64,000 bases of DNA from Chelydra serpentina (taxonomy: Eukaryota; Chordata; Testudines; Chelydridae). This document shows, piece after piece, positions 32,658-45,394 of this stretch. The stretch is from contig JBAIAC010000006.1 of assembly GCA_037349315.1 (NCBI GenBank), positions 57,098,501-57,162,500 of the forward strand, written 5' to 3'. Both the position numbers and the translations under genes were made by a program. The first letter of the stretch is position 1. Every line of letters begins with the position of its first letter. Below the pieces are notes generated by a model. The model was not told the DNA's origin. It saw nothing but the letters and a program-made list of their open reading frames with translations, and made no database searches.

Positions 32658-35600
32658 ACAATTACCCTGATCCACAAGCTCATTGACTTCCTCAAAGAAT
32701 TCCAATAGATTGGTGAGGCATGATTCAGCTTTATATAAACTGAGTTGACTCTGTCCCAGCATATTATGCTTATCTATGTGTCTGATAATTCTGTTCTTTA
32801 CTATTTTTTCTATTAATTTGCCCAATATGAAAGTTAGGCTGACTGACCTGTAAATGCAGGATTGCCTTTGGAGCACTTTTTTAAAAATTGGCATTACATT
32901 AACTACCTTACAGTCACCTTGTTTCAACAATAGGTTACATACTACAGTTAGTTGTTCTACCATTTCATATCAGAGTTCTGAAGGAACTTGAGTGAATACC
33001 AAATACCTGATGACTTCTTACTGTTCAAATTACCAATTTGTTTTCAAACCTCTTCTATTGACACATTAATTTGGGACAGTACGTCAGATATGTCATCCAA
33101 AAAGAATAGCTCTGATGTGGGTATCTCCACCACATCCTCTGAAGTGAAGACCAATGCAAATAATTCATTTAGCTTCTTTGCAGTGGCCTTGTCTTTTTTG
33201 AGTGCTTCTTCAACACCTTTGTCATGTAGAGGCTCCACTGTTTGTCAGCCTTTATGCTTCTAATGTACTTAAAAAAATTACTCTGAGCTTTTGTGTATTT
33301 ATCAAGTTGCTTCTCAAATTCTTTGTTGGCCTGCCTTATAGCTGTACATTTTACTTGCCAGAGTTTGTGCTCCATCCTATTTTCCTATTAGGATTTGACT
33401 TTGAAATTTTAAAGGAAGCCTTTTTGCCTCTAACGGCCTCCACTATCCTGTTGTTTAGCCATGGTGGCATTCTTTTGGTCCACCTATTGTCTTTTCTGAT
33501 TTGGGGTATACGTTTAGTTTGAACCTTATTATGGAGCCTCTATTATTTTTAAGTAGTCTCCATGTTACTTTACCCTTGACTGCTCTTTTTAATTTCTGCC
33601 TAACTAGTGTCCTCATTCTTGTGTAGTTTCCCTTTTCAAAGTTAAATATTACTGTGGAGTTTTTTTAAATATATTTTCCCGCTACAAGGATGTTACATTT
33701 AATTACATTATGGTCACTTCAGCTATATCACCTCTTTTGACCAAATCCTGTTCCATTTAGGATTAAATCAAAAACTGCCTCTTCCCTTATAGATTCCAGG
33801 ACTAGCTGCTCCAAGAAGCAGTCATTTATGGAGTCTAGAAATTTTACCTGTGCATCAGACTCTGAGATAACATTTACCTAACCAACATAAGGATAGTTGA
33901 AATCACTCATTATTATTGCATTTTCAGGTTTTATAACCTAACCTCTCTTAGCATTTCATAATCACTGATATCATTCTGGGCAGGTGACCAGTAGTATATT
34001 CCTACTGCTATTCTCTTATTATTCAAGCATGTAATTTCTACCCACAGAGATTCCATGGTACAGTTTCGTTCATTTAAGATTTTCACATTATTTGACTCTA
34101 TGCTTTTTTAAAAAAACAACAACATATAGTGCCACTCCCTCAGCAGCACAACCCACTCTGTCATTCTTATATATTTTGTACCTTGGCATAACTGTGTCCC
34201 ATTGATTTTCCTCATTCCACCAAGATTCTGTGGTGCCTATTATATCAATATTCTCATTTAATGCCAGGTACTCTATTTCACCCATCTTAGTATTTAGACT
34301 TCTAGTATTTGCACTTGTACATTTTGTCGGTATTTAGTTGGTTCGCTTCATGTTTTATGTTTAAATGGGACTCTTATGTTTGACTGTTCCTCACTAGATC
34401 CTACCTGTACTTTACCAACTTCTTTCCTATCCTCTACACTAGGATATAAAGTATCCCCTTTAATAAAACCTCCCTAGGGATGTCTCTGACACAACCATGT
34501 GTTCCTCCATACCTGTTAGCTTTCCCTCATCCCTTAATTTAAAGAAATCCTCTACAACTTTTATGTGCTACTAGTCTGGTTCCATTCTGGTTTAGGTGGA
34601 GCCCATCCCTCCAATATAGGCTACTCCTTCCCCAGAAGGTTCCCCAGTTCCTAATAAACCTAAATCCCTCTTCCTTACACCATTGTCTCATCCACACATT
34701 TACACCTTGCAGTTCTGCCTGCCTTACTGGCACTGTGAGTGGAACTGAAAGCATTTCTGAGAATGCTACCAGGTAGGTCCTGGACTATAATCTCTTACCT
34801 AGCAGCCTTTACTCTGTTACCTTTCCCTAGGATATTGATCATACCAACAGGCACCACGATCACTGGCTCCTCCCCAGCGCTATTAGAAGGCTATCTAGAT
34901 GTCTCATGAGATCCGCAATCTTCTCCATGAGGTTCTCCCTTTCATCAAAAACCCCCAAGGAGCTCTATTTCTAATAAAAGAATCCCCCACTACTATTACC
35001 TATCTCTTCCTAGAAACTCGGCCTCCACCCCTAGAAGGGCATCCTCAGTGAGAGAGACTATCATGACATCATCTGGAAGGTGGGTCCCAACTATGGGACC
35101 ATTTCCCTCTGCTCCAGGTTGATGCTCTCCTGCCTCAACACTTTCATTCTCCTTAACAGTGCAGAGGCTGCCGGATAGGAGAGGAACCATTCTACTATAT
35201 CCCCAGAAGTTTCCTCTACATACCTTCAGTTTATCCACTCTGGCCTTAAGAGCCCATACTCTGTCTCTGAGGGCTTTGAGTTGCTAACAGCCTATACACA
35301 CATATGACACGTGCCAATGAGGCAGGTAATCATACATGTTGCACTCAGTGCAATATACTGGGTAGCCTCCCTCTCCACTGCTGCTGGTCTTCTACCTGCA
35401 TTTTCCCCCCCTCTTGTGGCTTTTTATGTAGCCTATGCTTAGGGTATGTCAGGGTTTGGGTTTTTTCTATCATTTCCTGTGAATAGAATATATTAAATGA
35501 TTCAAGATCTTCTGTACAAGCAGAGTTTTCCACAGCATAATTTCTTCTGCTACTCTGGAGCAAGCTATCGTACTGTAATCCAAAAGTACTTTGTCATGCA

Positions 35601-36650
35601 TGAGTAGAATGGAATAAAAAGGGGATCCTTGGAGCAGAGAACGTGCCCCACACTATTAGAAATCATAATCCCAAATAAACCTTAAGAAAGAAGACAAAAG
35701 TAAAGAGAGACAGGTAAATTTTTAATTACTAGTCCAATAGTTTATTGAACTAGTGCTCCACCCCCAACAAAAATAGCCAGATATAAAATTTCCTCCTATA
35801 TTTTCATTTCCTTCCATAAGAAAAAATATGGGAGACATTTCATCACCACCTTCCTTCCACAAACACTAAATGCACTCAACTCCATTAAACTTCAAAGAAT
35901 AAGACAGTTTCTAGAAGGTTTTACGGTCCCCCTCTCTCCTGGGATAGACAAAACCAAAGAAGACCTTGATCTGGCAACTGGATCTTGATGGACAGACACC
36001 TCTACCAATGATGAGCTCTAATGATTTTATTAGGACTGCATACTGCTGCAGGTGCCTGCCCATGCAGATCTGTTTCAGGATTATGGCCGAAGATTTCACA
36101 TGGGACTTTGAAATTAAAAAATAGGATGAAATTTTGACAAAAATGCAAAAAAGGCTAGTAAAGCTGAAGTCTCCAAGTGACAAGAAAAATAGTTTTCTTA
36201 GTGTAATTATGTTCTCCTTTGTGTAAAGGTGCAAAGCTATGCCTTTAATAGGTCACCAAATCACAATACAAAGTATAATGCTGTGAATTATACAACATCT
36301 GGTAAAAAAAAACCCATGATATGCATATGTTCTACTTATGGTAAAATCTTCACCACCTACACAATACCTGAGGAAACATCACAGTGGGGTAGCAACCCAC
36401 CCCACAATGTACAGAGCAAATCACATTGCAACTACACAGTTGTTGTTACAACCCCTGAACTGTAACTGTGCTTGCAGCTTGAACAGTGGATCTGCATGGT
36501 TCAGATAAACGGTTAATAGCTGCCTCCCGGTCCACCCAAAACATTTTCAAAGAGAGCACAATGTAGTATCGCTCCTCATTGTGCACTGAGGTTCCAAGTC
36601 TGCTTGGGCAGCCTTTCTGTGGCCTGACTCTCCCCTGGGACAGTTCTACC

Positions 36651-36787
36651 TAGGGTGCTGGAACAATTTTTATAGCAGGGGTGCTAAAATCCACTTAGCC
36701 AAACTATAAATCCTATATATAATGGAAACCACTTCAAATCAGAGGGTGCAGTAGCACCGCCAGCAACTCCAGTTCCAGCACCTATGA
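36651..36787. mobile_element. hAT-type MITE, family GGTGCTGGAAC, copy 2
   Basis: Flanked by GTTCTACC (36643-36650) and GTTCTACT (36788-36795). The ends are tagggtgctggaac and, inverted, gttccagcacctatga, a clear terminal inverted repeat. Confidence 0.8.
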
Positions 36788-39357
36788 GTTCTACTATGTT
36801 TTAGGTGTTATGTGCCTGCACAAAGAACGACAAGATCCCACTCACTTCCCCTACACTGACGGCAATTTGAGATATGCTTTGGCTAATCAATTCTACTATT
36901 GACAATCCACTACTAATGAGTTAATTGTTGGTAACTTCTATCACACCTACTACACCATGGTTTCTTACATTTATTTATGAGACTCAATACTAAATGAAAA
37001 GATATATTTTTACAGTAGAGCTACTGGAATGGATTTAATCTATCAGGAAATATAGCCGTCCTTTGGAGGTGTGTATCATCTCTCAACATTTATTTTATAA
37101 GTTACTTTGCATGTCCATGCCAAACCCATTTATAACAGCTTAAATTAACTCACACAGCTATGGTCAAATCAAGCAATACATAATAAGTACCTTCAGTAAA
37201 ACAACTTCACTACAGTTTACTGATTTAAGGTTGCTTGACTGAGGTATACAAAAGAACATAGTCTGCTGTCACTCTGATGCTGCCCTGAGTTTCTTTTCAG
37301 AAAAACTAATTCACACAGTCAGATGATATATCGTACTTATAACGAATTTGAAAGTATTTTGTTAACAGGCAAAAAAACAACAACAGAAACATCCTTACAT
37401 TAGCAAAATCAGTACTATTATGCACCCTATTCATTAGACAGTGTGATGACCATAAATGACATCTGCTGGGAACAGAAAACTATGGTTTTTTAAAAGGGAC
37501 TTACTGACTTATTAAATTCAGCAAATTCACATGCAAGAAGTTGAGAAATGATCTTCCCATGAAAATTAAATATAAAAGCAAGAAAGCTGACCCCTTCAAC
37601 TGCTTCAGTTCAAAATTACCAATGCCTTTATCTGATTAGAATTGACAGAGAGTGACTGAATGTTTCAGTGGATTAATGCATTTATCTTCCAAATCCTAAA
37701 ACCCAGATTCTAATTTGATCACAAGTAAAATGACTCGTTACAGCATAGCCAAAAGCACAACTACATCTCTTTTTGTAAGAAAAATAAAATGTTTATTCCA
37801 AAAAGGTAAGAGTTTTAATTTGCAGTTAGCTGAAAGAATGAACTAACCCCCCACCCACCCCAAAAAAAAACACCCAGGGAGTCTAGCAGTCACAAATGTT
37901 AATGTTTTTACCACATGAGAAATATAGTTATACAAAACTGAGTCTTTATATGGAGTAAGTTTTACAGTAATTGTGCATGGGTGGATGGAGGTGAAAGTTC
38001 TTCAGAATCCCACATTATAAATCTGAAGCAAGAGATAAAGAATATATATTTTAATTTTAGCATTAGTGGAAGTTACACACATGCACTGGGGGGGAGAATC
38101 TCAATAAAGGACTTAAATAGAACACCTACATGCTAAGAAAACAAAGAACACAAAATTAACCTATTTTCCAAAGTTTTTAGCGGGGGAAAAAAAATCAATA
38201 ATGTGGTGAACTAAAGCTAAAACAGAAAGAAGCTCAACCAAATCATATTATACGGTGTTAAATTTTTTTGGTGTGAAATTTGCTTCTGTCAAATCTAATG
38301 ACTATTCTCTTTATAATTATCTCTAAGTTATTATAGAGACTCAAAAATTAATCTTTCCAAATCATTTTGACCAGTAAATATAAACTGTGAAAAGGGGCAG
38401 AAGAATATATATTGTAAGGGAAAATCCTGCATTGGCAGGAAGATGACTGCATGGTCTAAATGTGTCTTTTCCATCCAATTTCTATATTAGCTTTGGAAAG
38501 TATTATACATCTAAGAATACATAATGCAGGTTTAAAATAGCCTTGCATTCATATTTCATGTAGTATCAACACATAGTAGTCTAGGTTTTTAGATTAAGAG
38601 CATATTCATTCCTTAGCTAGAAGGTTGCTACTCACTAATTTATCTGGGGAGCCCTTCAAAGTATTAATAGCTATGGCTACTATTCTCAGCGCAAAGACAC
38701 TTACAGTGCCAATCCAGCATATCCATCTGTCCAATTTACCATCACTTCTGCAGATGTCTTTAAACAGTTACATTTCTAAAGGCGCGCTTCATGAACAAGC
38801 TTTTTTAGCTCAGTCAGTGTATTTTGACAACAAATGTAAACTAATATTTTAATAATTCCACCGAAATCGATAGTATCCCAGATATTACTAACCAGTTGAA
38901 CACTTCCTGAGGTACTGTATTATTTTATTTGACTTTTCAGATACCTTCAGTCAGCTCTCCTATTGGACTTTACAAAACAAAAGAGTGCCATCATAAGAAA
39001 GCAAGTCAGGAGCTCTCACACATTAAATTACAACAAAATGTTTATAAAGGCTTTAAATTAGCTTCCTTCTGATGGGGTTTTTAAGAATTTAAACTGCTAA
39101 AAGAAACACTATGCTTCAGAAATAACATCCTGCAAACATATACTAACAAGTACAATATTTACTACTGTACATAATCTACTTGACCTGAAGGAAATCACTC
39201 ACAGTACAAAGCATGACACTCACTAATAAGTGTCTGCAACACTCAGTCCTAAACTTGTAAACTGAAGAATTAGCACACATAATAAACATTTCAAATACTG
39301 CATTTATTGCAAATACATTCTATCACTTTTTTTTAGCTTGTCAAAAGAATCTGTCAG

Positions 39358-39780
39358 GAATTCTCACGTGGAGGGGTTTAGGTAGTAAGGAAGGGGCTAA
39401 TTAATTTAGCAGGCTGCACCTAGGGGAGAATTAGGCTGGCTAGGCAAGCCCTAACAGAAGATGAAGCTCAGCTGAGCAGGTGTATGGTGTGCCTGTACAA
39501 AGCGAGAAGGCTGAGAACAGAAGGGGAAGCAGTCTGCAGTCACTCCCTGGGAGGAGGGAGGTATGTTTGGAATCTAGACTGGCAAGCACCTGAGAGGAGT
39601 GAAGCAGCCACAGGGAGCTCCAGTGGTATCCTGGAGGGTCAATACTAGAGGACAAAATAAGGAATGAGCACAAGGAAATAGTAACAAGATCTGGGAGTAA
39701 GCAGACTGTGGTTGCTGAACAGAGGGTCCCGGTACTGGAACCTTTGGTGCCCTTTAACCCTTTGGTGAATGACTAACCAG
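39358..39780 (+). mobile_element. Possible LTR fragment
   Basis: Begins tgtcaggaattctcacgtgg and is GA-rich with blocks (agaaggctgagaacagaagg) similar in style to the LTR at 61250-62217. No end, duplication or TATA box could be fixed, so this is weak. Confidence 0.3.
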
Positions 39781-40374
39781 TCTGTCCAATTTGAGTTTGA
39801 AGATGAGAACTGACCACCTATTTCGGTTTCCTTAAACACCACAAAACAGGAGAAAAAAGCAATGATTTTCCAATCCACGCCTCTGCTAAATTCCTCTTCG
39901 GACACTTCAGTCAGTTGTGCTATAGACAGCACTTCAAGTGACACTACTGCATCTAGTTTGTTCCAAAGCTTAAATCTGACAAAAACTAGCTGTTTCCAAA
40001 ACCCAAGACCAACAAAATGTCAGGTTTTTAAAATTTCAGTAGAAACAATTTTCAAAAATAAATTTTCCCCTATGCCATTTGCAATCCAAATATTGCAGTA
40101 TTTTGCTGTTATATGAAAAGATGCTACTGAACCAGAGAAGCAAATTTCTATAAACAGAAGTAAAACTGACTAATTCAAGCCAAGAAAAAGGCAAAAAGTA
40201 AATAAAATTGACACTTCTAATAATGTGAGATATTGGTAACATGGACAAAGTGGTTTCTATTTTTTTTAAAGGATTTTAACATGATTGATTGTCTTCTTAG
40301 GAATTGATGCTCCTCTCCCTCTACCACTGTACTATGTGTGACTCAGAAGCATTAATTAATGTATTAGCATTCTG

Positions 40375-40920
40375 TGACTCTTACAGATGGAGAACTAAGG
40401 CATAGATTTATCACTGAGCTGGGGGTACATAACAGACAACAGGACTTCCCTGAATTAATGCCTGAAATGCAGCATATTTTTTTAGAGAAACACCCAGTCT
40501 TGATTTTAAAATGTCCAGTGATGGCAATCCACCACAACCCTTCATCAAGTGTTTTAATGGTTAATTGTTGTCATTGTTACAAATGTGCACCTTATTAATC
40601 TGAATTTGTCTAGCTTCAAATTTCAGCACTGGATCTTGTTATACCTTTAGCTGTTAGATTGAAGAGACCTCTTTTCAAATTTCTGTTCCCTATATAGGTA
40701 CTTACAGATTGTGACCAAGTCACTCAATCTTCTCTTTGATAAAATAAACAGATTGAGCTCCTTCTGTCTTTTGCTAGAAGGCATGTTTTTCAATCCTTTA
40801 ATCAATCTCATGGCCCTTCTCCAAACCCACTCCAACCTTAACCAGCCTTACTGGCTGTTTGACTGGTCCTTATCTTCACCCAGCAGCATTTCAACTATGC
40901 TAATAGGGAAAACCGCATAG
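40375..40920 (-). mobile_element. CR1-type LINE 3' fragment (antisense)
   Basis: Plus-strand wording such as gtgatggcaatccaccacaa, tgaatttgtctagcttcaaa, gttatacctttagctgttag and tctcatggcccttctccaaa matches the reverse complement of the 3' part of turtle CR1/L3-type LINEs. No coding block is intact. Confidence 0.6.
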
Positions 40921-42679
40921 GCCTAGGATTCTACACACACCATTGTTGTGGCAGCCATGCTCGGTGTTCGGAAGAGCACTGAGGAGTGAGTACGTCAACT
41001 CTAGTGAATTATATGGACAGTAGCCCAAAAGTGAGTATGGGAGCCAAGCAACTGGCCTTTGTCAATTACTTCTCATTTTTAAAAACAGGCAGACAGATTT
41101 AATTCAAATTTTCCCCTCTCCTCCCACTCTGTAATTATAATAATAAATAAAACCCTCCTCCTTTGAGCTGGGTACAAGCAGTATTAAAAATGTGAAGCCA
41201 AAAATTGTTTGTCTTTAAAAGGTATAAACCACCAAGAAAGGTTTGTAGAATGAAAACTGCAATTTCAATCATACTTGAAATATACCTAGTAAATGTATAT
41301 ATTCTAAAAAGAATAAGTTTAAAAGACTGTACAGATACGTCTAAGGACTCTATTTCAATAAGAAATGGGATAGAGTAACTTTGCACCCAAAACCAGTAGA
41401 GCTACCTAGAAAACTAAATATGACCTTGCTGTTTCTCAGTAGCAATCTTGAGTTAAGGAATAAATGGGGGAGGAGAGGTCTTTATTGTACAGTTCCTAAA
41501 TATATTAAAAGGAGTCTGCTTTTTGAATGTAAGACTTTTGGAATAAAGCCTTGCTATTAATTTCACACCCTATACCAATAATAAAGCAACATGTAAACTT
41601 AAAACAGGGCTATATAAACCACATGATTATAAAAGAAACCCCATGCATCTATTTAAAATTACATGTATGTGTATTACACAGACCCCTATTAAAGTACTGA
41701 GGAAGCCCATCCCTGATGTAATATCAGCAATATTTCTAACCTGTTAAAATATCCTAGAAATACTTCAGCTTGTGACTCCCATAATATACTTATCCCAAGA
41801 ATCACCTGATATTGTTGTATCACATCATTTTACAAAGGGTATAGTTACAATTACAGAGAGCAGTTGCTTCAAGAAAAGAGTGAAACCATTGCACACTGAA
41901 TAAAGGAGCCAAGCTCACAGGGTACATAAACTTGCTGTGAGGTCAAGAAGATTTTTCAAGTCTAAAAGATCACCTTGTTCAAACCACCTCCTGACTCGCA
42001 TCCTTTTCCCCTGCCCCTATAAAGTTGACTACAATCATTGGTGAGTGACTATGCATATGCACATGCAAAATCAGCATGTGGGAACGTGCAAATAGTGCAT
42101 TCTTCAGTGCCGGAAACATATCAAACCTACACAGTACATGGCTTTCATACACTCACAACTTCGTTATTGCCATACCAAATTTCTCTAAACAGGGCAAAGT
42201 TTACTAAGATTGGCATTCCTACATGCCACATCTGAAGCTTTAAAACAAAGTTTAGTTTATTAGCTATGAGCAGACATACATAAATCAAAACACTCATCCT
42301 AAAGGTTTGTTAACTGATTAAGAAAATACCTACGCAGTGCCAATATAATCCTAAAACAGTACAGTCTATTGTTGTGAAACATTGTGGAAGGAAAGGCTAG
42401 TGGGAAACTTTCCTGAAATCAGGAATAAGAAGCTTCAGACAAAAAAAAAATTTTTTTTTAGTTTTGTGACAGCTGTAAGCAACTAAAATGAGAATTTTAG
42501 AATGGAAATATCACTTCATCTTTAATTGCAGTATCACTTTAACTCATTCCTTGGTTGAGATTAGCAAACCAAATTTGAGCAGAAAGCTTTATTGCCAAAA
42601 TATATACACCCCCATTTGCTTCAGACAATGAGTTATAGGAGCATTAGTGGGCACCAGTATAAATGCATGCATTCCACAC

Positions 42680-42900
42680 CGATGGAATGAACTGCACTAC
42701 TAGATCAGACCTCTGGGTCATCTAGTCTAGTTTATATTTGTAAATCCTGAAATGGGAAGTTATTAAATGATACTTCCTCACGCACAGGTCTTCCTAGCCT
42801 CCTTGGCTAAAGACCAACTTATGTCCAGAAACATGGGGGTTTACATCTTTCAAACTTTATTTTCTAATCCTTATTAATGTAACTCTGTTCTCATTCATCT
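42680..42900 (-). mobile_element. CR1/L3-type LINE 3' fragment (antisense)
   Basis: Contains gatcagacctctgggtcatc, tagtctagtttatatttgta and related wording found at the antisense 3' ends of old CR1 or L3 elements. Degraded. Confidence 0.45.
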
Positions 42901-43097
42901 AAATGGATATTTTTCACATACTTATAAGCACCAGAAGACTGTAGGCATAGTGCTGAAATGCTTCCTTGACATGCACTAGCACAATGAAGTGACATTAATC
43001 TAGTTTAATCACACGGCAGTCCTAGCAGAGACTTTTAAAAAATTGTTACAATGATGCTACAGGCACGGAAGGATTTTGGGGCTGGAGGTAGTTACAG

Positions 43098-44100
43098 CTT
43101 ATAAAAAGAACAGGAGCACATGTAGCACCTTAGAGACTAACAAATTTATTTCAGCATAAGCTTTCATGGGCTACAGTCCCACTTCATCGGATGCATAGAA
43201 TGGAACATACAGTAAGCAGATATTTATACGTTCAGAGAAACATGAAAAGGGTGGAAGTACCTATACCAATTGTAAGAGGCTAATTAATTAAGAGGAACAA
43301 TTACCAGCAGGGGAAAAAAAACTTTTGAAGTGATAATCAAGATGGCCCATTTCGTACAGTTGACACAAAGGTGTGAGGATAGTTAAGTAGGGGAAATAGA
43401 TTCAATTAACCTAATGACCGAGGCACTCCCAGTCTCTGTTCAAACCTAAGTTAAATTATATCCAGTTTGCATATTAATTCAAGTTCAGCAGCTTCTCGTA
43501 GGAGTCTGTTTTTGAAGCTTTTCTGTTGCAAATTTGCCACCTTTAAGTCTGTCACTGAGTGATTAGAGAGGTTGGAGTGTTCTCCTACTGCTTTTTGAAT
43601 GTTATGATTCCTGATGTCAGATTTGTGTCCGTTTATTCTTTTGCGTAGAGACTGTCCGGTTTGGCTAATGTATATGGCAGAGGGGCACTGCTAGCATATG
43701 ATGGCATATATCACATTGGTAGATGTGCAGGTGAACGAGCCCCTGATGGTGTGGCTGATGTGATTAGGTCCTATGATGGTGTCACTTGAATAGATATATG
43801 GACATAGTTGGCATCGGGGTTTGTTGCAAGGATAGGTTCCTGGGTTAGTGTTTTTGTTGTATGGTGCAGTGATCCTGAGTTGACTCTTACAAGCTGGTAT
43901 ATACTGTTCCTTTGGGAAGAGCAGGTCTGGTAATTCTGTGAGTGTCCAATGGATAAGGGTCCAGATTCTACAAGGAATGCTGCATGGACTTGAGGGTTGG
44001 TGTGTGCCTATCACTACTTGTACAGAAAGCGAGGCCTGCAAGATGGTGCTTGTGTTGGCAGAAGCTAGTGAGTTTGAGGGAGATGATCCAGAGCAGGCAT
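43098..44100 (-). mobile_element. Penelope-like element copy with Cys-rich linker and GIY-YIG remnant
   Basis: The minus strand at 43691-44041 encodes LLFPKEQYIPACKSQLRITA, then TYPCNKPRCQLCPYI, then FTCTSTNVIYAIIC, then a stop where the intact family has Gln, then QCPSAIYISQTGQSLRKRIN. The CNKPRCxxC linker followed by a zinc-type GIY-YIG domain is characteristic of Penelope-like retroelements. Two damaging changes are visible: the premature stop, and Ser in place of the second Gly (YIS for YIG). Downstream come KSFKNRLLREAAELELICKL and the terminal repeat with a hammerhead-like motif. Confidence 0.8.
43154..43194 (-). ncRNA. Hammerhead-ribozyme-like motif in Penelope copy
   Basis: Minus strand: GCAT, CCGATGA (one change from CTGATGA), stem II GTGGG...CCCAT with a G-T basal pair, GAAA, GCTT, ATGC. 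Stem I GCAT/ATGC pairs perfectly. The change of the first core U to C would be expected to weaken cleavage. Confidence 0.45.
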
Positions 44101-44354
44101 AGAAAAAACTTCCTCATGCTGAAGGCAGATAGGGGTTAGGTGTCTCACAATCCTGGGTACCTCTTGCGAGCATCACAATGAGTAAAAATATCTAGTAAAT
44201 AAGAATTGTCACTTACCTCTTTCTAACATAAAAATGTAAATTTAAGAATCTGAATAATTAAGCAATAAATGTAGCGTGTCCTCCTGGTTAGCAAAAAGTA
44301 GTACCAAATTATACAAACTAATGAGAATCAATTTTTTTTTTTTAGAGAAAGTAA

Positions 44355-44768
44355 TGTCGGAGAGAAACAGAGTTCTCACTCCTTCTTTGGGTGCAGCAAG
44401 GCAGATACATTTTATTAACTCAAGCAATTGCACAGAGGGAGAGAGTGCACTAGGACACAGGGTTTCCCCCTCCTAGGCAGGTCTCTCAAAAGATAAACAA
44501 TTAAGGCAAGCATTTATACTTTTTGTTACATACAGTAATGATCAACAGTTTGTTTATATTATGTCTTGCCCAATCCTGTATTTTCTCACTTCTGTTCTCA
44601 GAACATAGCTATCTCAAGGTTGGGTCACGCTGACTCTACTCTGCTGCCTTTTCACCCGCTTCTGACGTGAGCCCTGCTTCTACAAATCTCGCGTTATTAC
44701 AGCTAGATTTAGCCTGACTCTTGCTCATATAGAGGCCTGCATCCAAATTCCCTCTACCGACTTCCACA
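44355..44768 (-). mobile_element. Endogenous retrovirus solo LTR (414 bp)
   Basis: Read on the minus strand it starts TGTGGAAGTCGG and ends CTCTCCGACA, so it has TG...CA termini. It is flanked by GTAA on both sides (44351-44354 and 44769-44772), a 4-bp target duplication. Inside are a TATA-like AAGTATAAATG and, downstream, AATAAAATG as polyadenylation signal, in the order expected for U3-R-U5. No internal retroviral sequence is next to it. Confidence 0.8.
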
Positions 44769-44916
44769 GTAAGAAATACAAATGCAAAATACAAATTTGA
44801 AGTTGATTTAAATCAAGGTTTCCTACTTACCGATTTAAATCAATTCACCCTAGTTTAAACTCTAAGTCCCTGATCTTAAACTTTTAAGTTATACATGTGC
44901 TTCTCATGGAAATACT

Positions 44917-45101
44917 CATAGGCGCCGACTCCGTGGGTGCTCCGGGGCTGGAGCACCTTGGTGGGTGCAGAGCACCCACTGGCAGCTCCCCGCCAGGTGC
45001 CAGCCCCCCCCCGCACCCAGCTAACCGCCGCTTCCGCCTTCCGAGGCGCTGCATTTCCCCTCCCCCCCAGGCTTGCAAGCCGACTAAAGTCAGCGCCCAT
45101 G
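44917..45101. mobile_element. hAT MITE (185 bp), family CATAGGCGCCGAC
   Basis: Perfect 8-bp duplication GAAATACT (44909-44916 and 45102-45109). The ends are CATAGGCGCCGACT and, inverted, AGTCAGCGCCCATG. GC-rich in an AT-rich setting, which explains the spurious proline- and glycine-rich open frames. The same end sequence occurs inside the hAT element at 62249-62922. Confidence 0.88.
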
Positions 45102-45394
45102 GAAATACTCCCATATACTCCAATAAGACTACTCACATGAGTAGTCACACGTGCTTAAGTATCTGCAGGACCGTGGCCTAAACAGACAAGAAAGAGTAGA
45201 AAAGTATTCCAAGACCCAAAAGCTACATTATAGGGTGTTAAAGATAAAAGTATATGAATAACTCAAAGAGGAAAAAGTTACAGGGATATTGCAATTATCT
45301 CAAAACCAAGCCTTTTAAATACAGAAATTCAGAGTTAAGGTTAAATTTACAAGAAATCCAATCACGTTAAAGAATGGAAATGTATATTTTGGGC

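Larger units (their letters stand above)
31985..35285 (-). mobile_element. CR1 LINE copy 2, with ORF1 esterase, endonuclease and polymerase remnants
   Basis: About 3.3 kb of CR1 on the minus strand. ORF1 remnants at 34996-35238 and 34539-34754 include VWMRQWCKEEGFRFIRNWG and YWRDGLHLNQNGT, the C-terminal DGxHLN box of the CR1 ORF1 esterase. 34088-34285 carries NIDIIGTTESWWNEENQWDT, an endonuclease (APE) block. 32586-33375 gives the linker and first polymerase blocks. At 32199-32219 the frame reads KFADDTKLL, so the catalytic FADD is still present. Many stops and shifts. The 3' end is missing beyond 31985. Confidence 0.85.

Noticed and set aside
44884..45181. Four overlapping open frames on both strands
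   Set aside because: GC-rich hAT MITE 44917-45101 explains them.
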